DNA from: Tilletia caries
Taxonomy: Eukaryota > Basidiomycota > Exobasidiomycetes > Tilletiales > Tilletiaceae
DNA length: 64,000 nucleotides
Reading direction: 5' to 3'
NCBI GenBank assembly: GCA_032718865.1
Contig: JALUTQ010000018.1
Span: forward strand, 558,001-622,000
In this document: piece by piece, positions 1-10,595 of the stretch
How the letters are laid out: the number at the start of each line of letters is the position of its first letter
How positions within the stretch are numbered: position 1 is the stretch's first letter
The notes under the pieces: generated by a model
What the model saw: only the letters and a program-made list of their open reading frames with translations
Databases searched by the model: none
Told to the model about the DNA's origin: nothing
Position numbers and translations under genes: made by a program

Positions 1-790
1 CGGCTGCTTCTGCTGCGAGTTTGGCCTGTTCGGAGCGGAGCTTGTCGAGCACGCGGTCGTCGTGGATGGCGCGGTTCTTTGCGGCGGAGGAGGCGGAGGT
101 GGACGGGATCACGGTCGCGGCTGCTTCGTCGTAGGCTGCTGCGAGGGCTTTGCCTTCTTCGTCTTCTTCGTCGTCGTCGTCGTCGTCTTCATTTTCCGCT
201 TCGGAAGGCTCGCCGTTGTCGTTTTCTTCGTTCCAGTCGCCGGCAAGACCGCGGACGGGCAGGCGTTTTCGAGAAAGACGGTCGTCTTCCTCTGTCTTTT
301 GAATTTCTGTCCGTTTTGACGATCTGGAGACGCGGGCTGCGTATCGATCTTCGCGGGCGTCGTCGTCCTCGTCGTCCTCGTCATCCTCTTCGTCTGAATT
401 TTGGTCCATCTCGTCGTCGTCTTCGTCGGAGAGGTCATCGTCATCATCGTCAGAATCAGAGAGGTCGTCGTCGTCGTCCTCATCGTCGTCGCTGTCGATG
501 ATGGCAGGCAGGTCTTCGTCTGAGCCGGGTTCTTCTCCGTAGAAGGCGAGTGCGTCGTCTGCGTCGGAGTCGTCCTCTGAGTCGACCTTTGCCTGCGCAC
601 CGTTCACATCAACGCTCCCGTCGTCGTCGTCGTCCTGCTCGTTGCCATCAGCTCGGCCGCGCTGCTGCTCGATGCGAGCTCGTTTGCGGGTCGGGCCAGC
701 GCTGTTGCCGTTCTTCGCCTTGCCCCGGCCCGCACCGGCACCGGCACCGGCACCCGCTGCGCTGGTCTTGCTCTTCAATGCGCGCGGCAT
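1..790 (-). CDS. acidic nucleolar-type protein, 5' part (gene continues left of the window)
   Basis: One frame stays open from an ATG at 790 to the left edge, about 263 residues with no stop. The start is an Ala/Gly repeat and a basic patch (KRARIEQQRGR). Then come long Asp/Glu tracts from about residue 50 to 200, a segment RLSRKRLPVRGLAGDWNEEN, and a charged region that looks helical at the cut end. Acidic N-termini followed by a basic RLPV-type segment occur in ribosome-biogenesis proteins such as Noc3, and that is the best guess, but the conserved core lies outside the window. Nucleolar location is inferred from composition only. An (AGTC)n tract lies just upstream of the start. The gene is real with fair confidence; the family name is weak. 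Confidence 0.6.
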   Translation of the reverse strand, partial: MPRALKSKTSAAGAGAGAGAGRGKAKNGNSAGPTRKRARIEQQRGRADGNEQDDDDDGSVDVNGAQAKVDSEDDSDADDALAFYGEEPGSDEDLPAIIDSDDDEDDDDDLSDSDDDDDDLSDEDDDEMDQNSDEEDDEDDEDDDAREDRYAARVSRSSKRTEIQKTEEDDRLSRKRLPVRGLAGDWNEENDNGEPSEAENEDDDDDDEEDEEGKALAAAYDEAAATVIPSTSASSAAKNRAIHDDRVLDKLRSEQAKLAAEAA

Positions 791-822
791 TCTGTTCAGC
801 AGCAGCTTCCGTTCTTCTGTGA

Positions 823-861
823 CAGTCAGTCAGTCAGTCAGTCAGTCAGTCAGTCAGTCAG
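823..861. repeat. (AGTC)n microsatellite
   Basis: Nine or so uninterrupted copies of a 4-bp unit sit about 30 bp upstream of the ATG at 790, in what is probably the promoter or 5' UTR of the acidic gene. Up to 962 nothing else is recognisable. Confidence 0.95.
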
Positions 862-1326
862 AATTCATTTGATTGCCAGACCATATATGTATGCACTTTT
901 ACGGCCGAGACAACGCTTCGATCTCGATCCACAGACGCACAGAACATCATCAGCAGAACCACTTAGGCGGTGATCAGTTGCGGGCGCGCTCACCTTGAAA
1001 AATGAGCGCGCGCTCTTGTTTTTTTTTGGGCCGACATGAAAGCGCACGCATGTTCAGTTCCGCGTTTTCAGAGCCGGGGGCCCAAAAATTTCAGAGCGCT
1101 CTCACTCAGTTCTGAGCGCGGCGCTGGGCCGACCTATTTCGATCGGCCCACCTCGAGCGCGCTCTCCGCGCTCGCTCTTGCGTTACAAAGTCATTACAAA
1201 TCACACTGTAACGAAAAAAGTTTTTTCCCTCAGCCAGGCGTAATACCAGTGTCCTGACTCCTGCCCTGCATAGTGCATACTCCCTTCGTGCATCGCTCTC
1301 CTTCCGTCCTAGGCCAATAACGCAAG

Positions 1327-2929
1327 ATGTCTCCAATCTCGATTCCTTCAACTCCGGTTGCAGCCAGACCTGCAGCGGCTGTGGGCTCCTCTACTCCCGC
1401 TGCGACCCCTCCCACGCAAACCAATCCGGGTACTCCTGCTCCACAGCAGAAAGGCAAAAAGAAACAGGACACCCTTCCAGATGATCCCGCGAAAGTCAAG
1501 AAGGAGCTCTGCGTTTGGAATGATAAGGATGACGAGTGTCTCTTGGCTATCCTAGAGGATGCAAAGGCTGCTAACGAGATGTCTGAGAACGGTTTTTAAA
1601 GTGAGTAAAGTGAGCTGGCTAGTGTCTACTGCCTACCCCTTCTACGACTGGCGGCTATATATCAATTCTGACACATCCTCCCTCCTTCCGCTGCATAACG
1701 ACTTCGTATTGACTACAGGTGCAGACCTACAACAAAGCGGCTGCGTCACTAGAATTGATTAGGATCACAGGTGCAATTAAAACATCTGCGCGCGTACAGG
1801 ACCACTTTAAGAACGTGAGTTTTGTCTCTATTCCCTTGTCAGGTGCCCGTTTGTCCATAAGACGCACTACTATTGAGTCTGATCTTTGAGCTTTCCCTTT
1901 GTAGATGAAAGCCAACTGGAAGGAGGTCAAATTCCTTGCCAGCCAATCTGGCTTCGGGTGGGACAATGACAGTAGCTTGGTCACGGCTCCCGCCGACGTG
2001 TGGGCTGCCCTAATCAAGGTGAGATACTGAAATCAAAGGAACATCTAGACTCTGAGTGTCAGAACTGCGGCTGCAGGCTGTTTGGGAGACAGAGCGGGTG
2101 CAGTCGAGCAAACTTGTCTAACATCACTACTCTACGTTGAATTGCAGGCTAAACCCGCATACAAGAAATGGATGCGCACTTCGCTTTGGTATTACGACAG
2201 GATGGATGATCTCGTCGCGGAGTGCACCGCAACGGGCGACTACGTCTTCGATCCCACCGCCCCTCCGAAACCAGCAGCGTCTTCCACGTCGAAGGGAAAT
2301 CCCATAACGATTGACGACGATAGCGACGGCGAGGAGGCTGCTGGGAGTGATGCTGGCACGCCTCTGGATGGAGAGTGGTCTGAATCTGAAACAGAGTCCG
2401 TGAGTAGTGAACGTACAATAAGAATCTGAGACACTTCGAACCCGAGCTCTATTGGGCTTAGGCGGACAGGCGGCAGTGCTTGTCACAGCTCAGGCTAGTG
2501 CAGCTTAGCGTTTCTGGGACCTGGTGCTAATTGAATGTTGTTTGTTGAATACAGAAGGAGAAGAAACGTGGCGCTGCTGGGGCTTCTCAGGGAAGCCGCA
2601 AGAAACAGAAGCCCTCGGCTTTGGCTGAAATCACCAGCATCGGCAAGTCCGTCGGTGCCTTGGTGAGGCTGGAGAAGTCTAGGATGGAGATGGACAAGCA
2701 GGAGATGGCCTCGGATCGAAGTGCTGCGGACGCTACGACTATTTCCCTGTCCGCTCTCATGCAGCGTGATAAGGACACTTTCTCAGGGTCAGAACTCGAT
2801 ATCATCGCCTTCGAAGTCAGCAAGCTTCCGGCTCTGCTCGCCACCTGGGGGGCGCTTGCCAACCTTGACGAAGCACGGGTTGCATTCCTGCGAGAGATCA
2901 TTGGTAACGCAGCCTCTACATCTAAATAA
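1327..2929 (+). CDS. Myb/SANT-like DNA-binding protein of Harbinger-1 (one frame break)
   Basis: Five exons with GT..AG junctions: 1327-1600, 1719-1814, 1905-2018, 2148-2399, 2555-2929. The product has a Pro/Ala/Thr-rich N-terminus and then a Myb/SANT-like trihelix region (VWNDKDDECLLAILEDAK, ..ARVQDHFKNMKANWKEVK, ..SGFGWD). An acidic linker and a helical C-terminus follow. In PIF/Harbinger elements this protein binds the ends and helps import the nuclease. The exon sum is 1111 nt, one more than a multiple of three. The extra base is in a T5 run at 1593-1597, where four T would keep the frame into exon 2. The same fold and exon plan are seen in the gene at 15130-16527. Confident on family; intactness depends on the T run. 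Confidence 0.82.
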
Positions 2930-3096
2930 TTGTAGCCTCCCCCCTCTTTCCACCCCTCTCTCTTCCAAAAACAATCAATATGCACTCCCTTCTCTTTCTT
3001 GAACATACTACACACAATGTGCCAGACGTCAGACAGCAAGTCTGGGGAGAGGCAAGGGTAGTTGTGAGACATGTCAGATGGTCACTTCGATTGCAA

Positions 3097-4496
3097 TTAA
3101 GATCCATTGTAAGCGGTCCACATGAGATTCGCCCTCATTGTACGACCAGCCTCTGCCCCTTTGTCGTCCTTGAAGATGGGTGGTTTCTGAGTGCTCGGAG
3201 GACTGAGGCTTGCATGTCTCTCCAGCCAGATGTCGATCTCACGGTCGGACATGATGTCCTCAGGGTCCACAAGGCGGATGAAGTTGTGGACTACTGCCAG
3301 GGCCGGGAAGAGAGCAACCTGAACCCGCAGGGGGGGAAGTCTGACCCGAGGGCTAAGACCTTGAACCGTTCCTTGATGACCCCAAAGATCCTCTCGATCA
3401 CGCTGCGCAGACCCGCATGCCGCCTATTGTAAAGTTCCTGGGCAGTACGAGGTCTGAGGCAGATTGAGTCGTTGTCAGATCAAACACAAGGGAATAGAGC
3501 GTCCTGGAATTAAACTCCTCACCTGGCATTACCAGTCGCCCATTCTTTCAAGTGGTACCTAGTACCTCGGTAAGGCACCAGCACCGTCTTGCTTAGTCCG
3601 AACCCCGCGTCTCCCAGATACGTCCGACCCTGAGGCATCTTGACAGATGTTTCCATTGCCTTTTTCAGCACGTAGCCATCCCCGGCACTCCCCTCCCAGC
3701 CTGCAACCACAAACTGGAAAAGCAGGTCAAACGAGCAGCCAGCCATGACATTGAAAGACAAGTTGCCTTTCCTGTCTCTGAAACGGGCTCGTTCGGAAGC
3801 GGGAGGACGAGCGGGAAGGTGCGTCCCGTCGAGGGCACCGACTACGTCCTTGAATGCACTTTTGACTTTAGGATCGTTCCGAATACGTTCGGGCATGGGG
3901 GAATCCGCGAGCGGCATCTTCACGTACACGCTGTACATAGCCGGGTCCACGAGGCACTGGATTGTACGACGAATAGCCCTATAGTGCACGGTATTGGGTG
4001 AAGCAATTTTTGGGTCAAATAGAGTGTCCCTTAGTCACAATTTAAGTCTATAAGATACGCACAGTGACACAGTTGCCATCGCATGCCCAAAGGTATGGGA
4101 CAGTAGCCGGCATGTTGCACCCGAGCGACAGGCGTACAGGAAAATAGCCAGGTGCTGATGGGCTGACAACTTTCTCGTGTCTCCAAACCGAGTACGAGCG
4201 CGAAGTTCCTTAACAAGGGCGAGAAATGCCCCTCGATTGATGCCGAGAACGTCGCGACAGACTACTCCGTCCTTCAGAAGCCTGCGAACGAAGAGAATCC
4301 CTCTACTGCTCGAACTGCGCTTGCGCTTACAGTAGTATCGTCGCACGTAGAAAGAGAGTGCGCTTGTGGCGGCGGCGAGGACGATCAACAAGCGGCGGCG
4401 ACGTGCTGCTGCTGTCTGCTGTCGGCGCGCCGGAGACGATGCACTGGAACCAGAAAAAATCGCATTGAAGATTGAGTTAGCAATGCTGACGCGCAC
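3097..4496 (-). CDS. PIF/Harbinger DDE transposase (one frame break)
   Basis: Three exons on the minus strand: 4496-4063, 3978-3523, 3453-3097. The first encodes a membrane-like or basic N-terminus and a helix-turn-helix type region. The second carries the first catalytic Asp (VVGALDGTHLPA) and the second (YLGDAGFG). The third carries the Glu in SVIERIFGVIKERF. These are the DDE motifs of the DDE_Tnp_4 family. The exon sum is 1247 nt, one short of a multiple of three. The missing base maps to a run of seven G on the plus strand at 3330-3336, after which the frame is lost before ..FPALAVVHNFIRL. The protein would nick and rejoin DNA at the inverted repeats. Similar to the intact copy at 13526-14921 but clearly a different subfamily. 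Confidence 0.85.
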
Positions 4497-4893
4497 ACGC
4501 GCATAGGCACCCTATAGGCAGGGCCCTTGCTGGTAGCCGATAAGCCTGTTGTGTGTGTAGTATGTGCTTACCTGCTTGAGACCATGGCTTGCACACCGTA
4601 TACATATGCATAGACTAGTGCTGAAACAAATGTAGCAAACAAAGAGCCAGGCAGGAACCGAGCGCAGAAGATGATCATTGAGAAATTGAAACGACCGTGA
4701 TCAAAATTGAATGAAAGTGGAGCGTCGGAAAAACATAGGCAAGACGCACTACCCAGCGCGAGTGTGTTCAGCTGTGGGCGCGCGCTCTGAGAAGCAGATT
4801 TTCAGAGCCGAGCGCGAGGGGCCTCGCGCTCTGTGTTTGAGCGCCCTTTTTGAGCGCGCGCCCGCAACTGATCACCGCCTTAGAGCCTGTACT

Positions 4894-5312
4894 CAGTGCT
4901 CCGCACGAAGGCCCGGCCCGACGAGGCCCGCCTGAGGCCCGGACCTTCGGGCTCACTATTTCTCGAAATGGCCATTTTTATCGGGCCCAAAACAGTGCTG
5001 AGAAGATCGGGCCAGGCCCGAATCTTTGCAGGCGGCCCGCTAAGGCCCGCTAAGTTTGTCCTCATATGAGGTATGGCACGTGATCGAATGTACTGGAACC
5101 TTTGGGGCTGGGTGGCACGTGCATAGCCGTTCCGAAGCCGTTCACACGTGGGAAATGAGCATTATCTGGTTATGTAATCAAGCCCGGTGGCCCGCCTGGT
5201 TGGCATCGGGCCTGGTGCAAAATAGGTGCGATCTTAGCGGGCCAGACTCCAAAGGGGTCAAGCCCGGAAAAGCCCGCCCGGAGCCCGCCTGGAGGCTCGC
5301 TGCGGAGCACTG
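4894..5312. mobile_element. hAT-like miniature element
   Basis: Inverted ends CAGTGCTCCGCA (left at 4894, right ending 5312) are bordered by near-identical 8-bp repeats, CCTGTACT (4886-4893) and GCTGTACT (5313-5320), 7 of 8 matching. An 8-bp duplication and CA(G)TG ends fit hAT. The interior has many GCCCG/CGGGC motifs near both ends, as expected of transposase-binding subterminal repeats, and no coding potential. It sits only a few bases from the right end of Harbinger-1. Confidence 0.72.
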
Positions 5313-5592
5313 GCTGTACTGCTGCAAATCTGAGCCTGATCCGCCATATGAAAACGGAGACCATGATTCGTCACGGATCAGCTCCACATCAGAATCAGCA
5401 TGGTCTGTACTGCTGGCCTTTTCTGATCCATTTCTCAACCCTCGACGGCTCACGAAGTCGGCTCACGTCTAACAGAAAATGAATCGACCTCCGGAGGTCG
5501 ATCCAGTCTGATCTGATCCAAGCCACGCGACCAAGCAGAAAGCGCGCACGGCGCCGTCAGGACGCGTCGCGCTGTCGCGTCGTTGCTGCTTC
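5313..5592. other. non-coding, no feature seen
   Basis: Unique-looking sequence between the hAT-like element and a small open frame. A short palindrome GACCTCCGGAGGTC lies near 5485. Nothing else is recognisable. Confidence 0.4.
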
Positions 5593-6006
5593 GTGGCCAA
5601 CATCTCCTTCTCTCCCTTCCTCTCACCCATTCCTACCCACCGTGCTTCCCCCCTCCTGAGTCCTGACTCTTCCGCGTCGGGACCTAGGTCTACTTTTGCA
5701 GCTACGAACAGGACACGGCGATTTCGCCGAATACCACGAGCGATTTCACCACCAAGACACAACCGTGTCTGCCGTTGCGGCGAACGCAGGGCCCCACTTC
5801 ACCCCGTGGCCTGCATGTCCTTTGCAGCACATCGGCCTCTCCTATCGGATCGAGACGGGCGACCGTTCACGAACAGCCAGCTGTTGAACGATATTTCCGG
5901 AGGAAAGGCGCTGCTGGCGTTCGCTCGGGCGACGCTCGCATACGAGGCAACCACACACTCAGGGCGAGATGAGGTAGATCTCGATGAGGTGCTGGAGGAG
6001 GAATAA
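5593..6006 (+). CDS. small hypothetical protein
   Basis: A 137-codon frame ends in a compact C-terminal part (from the internal Met at 5815: MSFAAHRPLLSDRDGRPFTN, then ISGGKALLAFARATLAYEA, then an acidic tail DEVDLDEVLEEE). The upstream half is Ser/Pro/Arg rich and may be 5' UTR, so the Met at 5815 is an alternative start (63 residues). No family is recognised. The C-terminal composition looks protein-like rather than random, which is the only argument for a real gene. It may equally be an exon remnant in this transposon-rich stretch. Confidence 0.3.
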   Translation: MANISFSPFLSPIPTHRASPLLSPDSSASGPRSTFAATNRTRRFRRIPRAISPPRHNRVCRCGERRAPLHPVACMSFAAHRPLLSDRDGRPFTNSQLLNDISGGKALLAFARATLAYEATTHSGRDEVDLDEVLEEE

Positions 6007-6362
6007 TCAACACACAGCAAGCACTATACGACCACGAGCACCCAACCAACAACCACACACCCAGGCTCCGTCTCCGAACCCCATCCAACTCCAGGCCCCC
6101 TCACTCATTTGTTCCGTCCGTCATCTCTCTTTCCATTTCTCTTCCAACAACCTCCTCGCATGGTGACGCCCGCTCTGGGGTACTGGACTCCGCCGGTTGA
6201 TCAGCGATAGGAGCGACGAGACTCGAGCCCGTACTGCGCTCAAAAGGCTACAGCGATGCTGTTTTATCCTTCATTGTACTTGATTAGTACACCATTGTGG
6301 TGTGCGTGTCGTCTCGACGCGCGCCGTTTTGCTGCGCCACTTGCGCGGTTCTGGCCAATAGA

Positions 6363-6393
<31 letters not shown>

Positions 6394-6534
6394 CGACACG
6401 CACAGGCATTGAAAGTATACAGGTATGATGTCGTCCACTTTGCCCCCAGCCCCGCCCCCTCCCTTTTTAGGAGACGACTCCTTCTCCAGCGAATTTACGG
6501 CTGCTTCGTCTGCGGACAGCGCGCCGCCAACTGC
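6007..6534. other. non-coding leader with (CT)n tract; target site of the LTR element
   Basis: Contains a (CT)n run at 6366-6393 and, from an ATG at 6427, an open frame (MSSTLPPAPPPPFLGDD..) that reads up to the ACTGC at 6530-6534. Joined across the LTR element to the sequence after 21132 this frame stays open for a further 20 codons or so. The target was therefore probably an exon or the start of another element's gag. No identity can be given. Confidence 0.4.
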
Positions 6535-6656
6535 TGTGCTGGTGTACCACGTGGCTGGACCACGTGCTCCCCTCTAATATCTTATCTCTTATCTTCTTTT
6601 CTCTCTTTTCTCATCACTTCTCCTTCTCTCGGCCGAGAGACTTCCCTTTCTTCCTC
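6535..6656 (+). repeat. 5' LTR, first 122 bp
   Basis: Matches 20868-20989 with five substitutions. Contains the two CACGTG boxes and the palindrome TCTCGGCCGAGA seen in the 3' LTR. It stops abruptly after TTCTTCCTC, where the 12.3-kb insert begins. Confidence 0.88.
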
Positions 6657-6657
6657 A

Positions 6658-6714
6658 TTCCCCAGACTCTTTAGAGTTATGGGGTTATTGGGGTGGTTTT
6701 CGTTACGGCCGTAA
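6658..6714 (+). repeat. terminal motif, copy A
   Basis: TTCCCCAGACTCTTTAGAG, then a GGGGTTA-rich stretch and the palindrome TTACGGCCGTAA. The same order of motifs occurs at 57499-57554 and, more diverged, at 9420-9472. Confidence 0.7.
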
Positions 6715-7564
6715 ATCTATTCGCTACATCGCTCGAACAAACTTTTTATTTTCGTCCTCAAACCGCCTGAAAGTTTCTCACGAGAGGGGTATCTGAATTC
6801 TCTGTTATGCTACCAAGGAATAGCCTTTATCCGATCATGGCGATGGGTACCTCGTTCGAGTCGAGGTTGGTGAGGATGCGGAGATTGTTGTGGTTGCGCC
6901 TGGAGATACCATGGTGCGCTGGTGCGCACCTCGGAGCATTTCCATGGAACATCATGGAGCGCATGGAACAAACTTTAGCTGCGCACTCTCGACGCGCTCG
7001 ACACCCGACATTCGACAAGGCTTCACGCTTCACGCCTTCACCGCTTCACCCACCACTTCGACATCCATGGATCACCAATTTCAATCCCTTGGGTTCTGAC
7101 TGCTCACTGCCCACTGCGTTGCTGATAGCTCACTGCTGTTCTGCTTTTCCTCAGCACCTTGATCACAGTCTCCGCTTTGTTTCCAGCTTCACTCTGTCTC
7201 AGGCCTCATTATCTCCTTTATCGTCACCCAAGGTGCTTCAACAAGGTGCGTTGGCGAGTCACTGCTTCTAACACGCTCGCAGTTTTGCTCACCTCACTTC
7301 TCTTTCTTTATCATCTCGACACGACAGGGTTAGCTGCTGGCCTTCGTGACGGTCCGGTGCTCTCCTCGCCAGCCTCGGCTCCAACATTATGGGTGAGAGG
7401 CGAGAGCAGTCTAGTCGTTGAGCTTCCAACGCATAAGTGTACGAGCCACGAGGCACAATTGACAGACCTCCTCCACTCTCGGGCCCTTCTGCGCGTTTCT
7501 GTTCCAGGTTATTTCCTCCAGGGCGGTCTCAAGCTCGGTGGCTTCTCAAATCGCGGCCTTCTGG

Positions 7565-8019
7565 ACGCGCGTTCTTCATCAATCATCGTATGGGCCCTGT
7601 TTGGTACGTTTGTCGAGGCTCTTGTGATGTATCACTAATCGTTGACATCTCATCCTGACTGACAGGCATCTCATCCTGATTGACCTCGCAGGTGTCGGCA
7701 TTCTTACGGTCATCTTCTCTGTGCTGGGGGTGAGTCCTACGATGCTGGCATTGTTGTGCTTCGACAGGTGCTGGCATGAGAGACTGAAGACAATTATTAT
7801 CAGGACGCATGGGGAACGATGTACAAGCATACGCTTGCGGACTCCAGGAGGAAGTACGGCTGGAAGGCACGCTGGCGACGCCGACGGGAGCTCAAGCAAA
7901 AGAAGGAGCAAGCCAAAGAGGGCAATCCGAACGAACCTGCCGAACCAGCCAATGAGGCAGATGAGGAAGGTGCCGATCCTGATCAGAGCCAAGCGCCGTA
8001 CGAAAAAGCTGATGGATGA
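7565..8019 (+). pseudogene. C-terminal fragment of an outward-rectifier (TOK-type) potassium channel
   Basis: Three exon-like pieces with proper GT..AG borders: up to 7603, 7692-7729 and 7804-8019. Together they read ..IIVWALFG / VGILTVIFSVLG / DAWGTMYKHTL.., followed by a Lys/Arg then Glu/Pro-rich tail ending at 8019. This resembles the last membrane helix after the second pore of fungal two-pore channels. A GRAFFI segment just before it is in another frame, so the piece has a frameshift. The pore itself is absent. The fragment cannot encode a channel. It is the first of three same-strand host-gene fragments in the 12.3-kb insert. Confidence 0.5.
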
Positions 8020-8207
8020 ACTGGCACGGGTTCCTTTGCACCATCGGACGCCGGCGATGACATGGACGAAGGCCAGACGGGGGACAACACGAGGCTATGC
8101 TCTCCCTCGACCTCCAGTCGCCTATCACTATACAGTGAGTGTTTCCTCTGACGCGTATGATCTTTCTCTGGCTGTTTGTTAACAATTATGTCCTTGGTCT
8201 CCAACAG

Positions 8208-9145
8208 CTGGATTGCCTTCGTCCCTGTCATCATGTCCCAGGGCACCCCAGACCAGATCGATCGTTGGGGCAGCCGCGCCATGCGCCACGAGATTATGGG
8301 AGGTACGCACTCTTCCCCCACCTTTCCGCTTGTATGATTAGTAAAGCAGCTCACAGATCTTCTCTGGCGTCTTCTCCCCTCCCTCGCCAATCAACAGCCT
8401 ACCTCCAGACCGAGCTCGGACACGGAAGCAACGTCGCCGGTCTTGAGACTACCGCCACCTTCGACAAGGCCTCGGCCATCATTCACTCGTCCACCTTGAC
8501 CTCCACCAAGTGGTGGGCAGGCGGTCTCGGCACCACCGCGACGTGAGTTCTCTCTCTTCCACAACGATACTCGAAGACCCCGCGTCTGGTTTCTCACCAC
8601 CGCCCACCTTTAACCCGTTTCTTTTCCCACCAGGCACGCCGTCGTCCAAGCACAGCTCATCCTTGACGGCAAAGGCATTGGCCCGCACCTCTTCTTCGTC
8701 CCCCTCCGCTCCGTCGAGACCGGCCAGCTCTTCGAGGGCGTCCACGCCGGTGACATCGGTCCCAAAGCCTACGGCGCCTTTGGCGGGCTGGACAACGGAT
8801 GGGCGCGTTCCGACCACTACCGGATCCCGCGCGAGAATATGTTCATGAAGCACTCGCAGGTTACGAAAGAGGGGCAGTATGTGAAGCCGCCGTCGTCGAA
8901 GATGTCGTACTTGGGCATGACGTTCATCCGCTCGCAGATGATCGACCGTTGCGGGTATGTTGTCATATGGGCATCACTTGGTTCTCTCTCTCTATGATGT
9001 ACTCACGCGTATCTCTCTCTCTCCTTGTAGATGGATGCTTTCTCGTGGCATCACCATCGCCATCCGGTACTCCTCTGTCCGTCGTCAATTCCGCGGCCCC
9101 GACTCAACGACCAAGTCCGACGAAGAACGGGCGGTGATCTCGTAA
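8208..9145 (+). pseudogene. internal fragment of a peroxisomal acyl-CoA oxidase gene
   Basis: Four exon pieces with intact splice borders: 8208-8302, 8398-8542, 8634-8954, 9031-9145. They read through typical acyl-CoA oxidase motifs in order: [39 protein letters not shown], then [20 protein letters not shown], then DHYRIPRENMFMKHSQVT, and finally RYSSVRRQFRGP. This corresponds to the middle of the enzyme (FAD and acyl-CoA binding). The first third and the entire C-terminal half, including the catalytic Glu region, are missing. The frame stops at 9145 where the next exon should follow. Acyl-CoA oxidases start peroxisomal beta-oxidation. Preserved introns argue for a genomic, not cDNA, origin of the fragment. 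Confidence 0.85.
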
Positions 9146-9419
9146 TTATCACTTCACTCACAGCTCAACCACACCATCATGCACCATGCATCTTTCTGTA
9201 ATAGTAATCATGTCTTAGAAATGCAATCTTCCTTACTTAGTAGCCTCGGACAGCTCCGATCACTTCCTGCGCCCGACCACGACCATGTTGTCCGGTACAG
9301 GGGGAGACTATGTCATTCATTTTTCTTTTTGATTTATTTCAATACTGTAAATGGTAGCTACAGTCTTGCTGAACATGTATGGGAAGGGTTTAGAAAGAAC
9401 GAGCAGGAATTGAGCGAGA

Positions 9420-9472
9420 TTCCCCAGACTCTAGTTCTGGGGTTCCTTGAGCCTGGTTAGAATTTCGGCCGA
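9420..9472 (+). repeat. terminal motif, copy C (diverged)
   Basis: TTCCCCAGACTCTAGTTCTG, a GGGGTT segment and TTTCGGCCGAA occur in the same order as in copies A (6658) and B (57499). It precedes the malate dehydrogenase fragment, so the 12.3-kb block may be a composite of two elements. Confidence 0.5.
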
Positions 9473-9525
9473 ACTTTTACTCTCGACATCGATTGAAACT
9501 TTTTTTTTTCGCACCAAGCAAACAC

Positions 9526-9605
9526 TGTTGTGAACATTCTACCACTATACTAAAAGGTGAGACCAGTCTCGACCCAAGTGTCATGGATGATGCACATATC
9601 CAACA
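9526..9605 (-). repeat. solo LTR of a miniature LTR (TRIM-type) element
   Basis: An 80-bp sequence starting TGTTGTGAACATTC and ending ATATCCAACA, nearly identical to the two LTRs at 21896-21975 and 22172-22251. It is flanked by AACAC on both sides (9521-9525, 9606-9610). It is therefore a true integration that later lost its interior by LTR recombination. Strand given as for the full element. Confidence 0.93.
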
Positions 9606-10084
9606 AACACACCTTTCAGTTCTAATATATCTTGATCTTATGGCTATCCTCTGCTACCGCCCCAAGTTTGAGAGCAGCTGAAAGAGAATTCGTGCACTGG
9701 GGACGCTCTGAAGTGTCACTTTTGATTAATTCCGTCGGCCGATCACGCTGTTGCTAGGCGGATGTACGCTTGGCCGCCCATCTGGCACTCACTGACTTAT
9801 CCAAGGCATCAACACCACAGCTCAAAGCTGATACTTATCTACCTTGGTCACGTCCATGAGGCTCGCTGTCAATTCCGTCCCGCTTCTCCTCCGCATAGCT
9901 CTGTGGCTCTCGACCTGCGCCGTTTCTCCAGTGCAGCCGCAAACCGATAGGTCGCTATCCCCCGACCTCCGTGCTACCGTTGGCACTGGTCAGCCTGTGA
10001 CTCTGTGAGCACACGGGCACACCCTCAAGTCACAACAACACACGCTCGTTACGCGATTTCTGGACTGACGCCTCCCCTTTACGT

Positions 10085-10595
10085 TACACAGATCGCTCTT
10101 CTCCTCAAGCAGGAAACCCAGGTCACTGACCTCCGGCTGGCGGCTGTACGACATCCGTCTCGCCCCCGATGTCGCTTCCGATGTTGTCTACAACCCCAAG
10201 CGGTGAGTTCTTCCTCTTCCCTTATTTGGGCGGCTCTGACGCGTCATGAGCTACAATGATGCTCACAGCTCATCACTTCGTAACCTCGTACAGTCTGTTC
10301 GGTGTGATCACGCTCGACGTCAACCGCGCCTCCACCTTCCTCTCCGGCATTGCCAACTTCAAGCCCGCTAAGGTCAACGTGCCCATCGTCAGTGGCCACT
10401 CTGGCGTGACCATTGTGCCCCTCTTCTACCAGGTCGCCCATGGCTTCTTCGTCTCGGCCGGCGAGCTGCGAGCAATGCGAGAAGTGCAAACACTGCATCC
10501 AGTTTGGTGGTGATGAGCTCGTCAAGGTTAAGGATGGCGCAGGGAAGGCTACGCTCTCCATGGCGTACGCTGCCGCTGTCTTCAGCGGAGAGTGA
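10085..10595 (+). pseudogene. malate dehydrogenase gene fragment, internally deleted
   Basis: Reads IALLLKQETQVTDLRL, then YDIRLAPDVASDV, then jumps to VVYNPKR. The middle of the enzyme, about 100 residues with the NAD-binding and first active-site segments, is missing. After an intron-like gap the frame resumes as SLFGVITLDVNRASTFLSG and [19 protein letters not shown] frameshift follows and the last part ([19 protein letters not shown]..) is in another frame, ending near 10592. The order of motifs is that of NAD malate dehydrogenase of the mitochondrial/peroxisomal type. Deletion and frameshift make it non-functional. Same strand as the two fragments before it. Confidence 0.82.

Larger units (their letters stand above)
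966..4879. mobile_element. Harbinger-1, complete PIF/Harbinger DNA transposon
   Basis: The ends are inverted repeats starting GGCGGTGATCAGTTGCGGGC (966-989 and 4856-4879, 24 bp identical). Each end is flanked by TTA (963-965 and 4880-4882), the 3-bp target duplication typical of PIF/Harbinger. Inside are the two genes expected of the superfamily: a Myb/SANT DNA-binding protein on the plus strand and a DDE nuclease on the minus strand. The subterminal regions are rich in GCGC-containing short repeats. Both genes have a one-base break in a homopolymer, so the copy is either recently dead or slightly mis-assembled. Confidence 0.93.
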
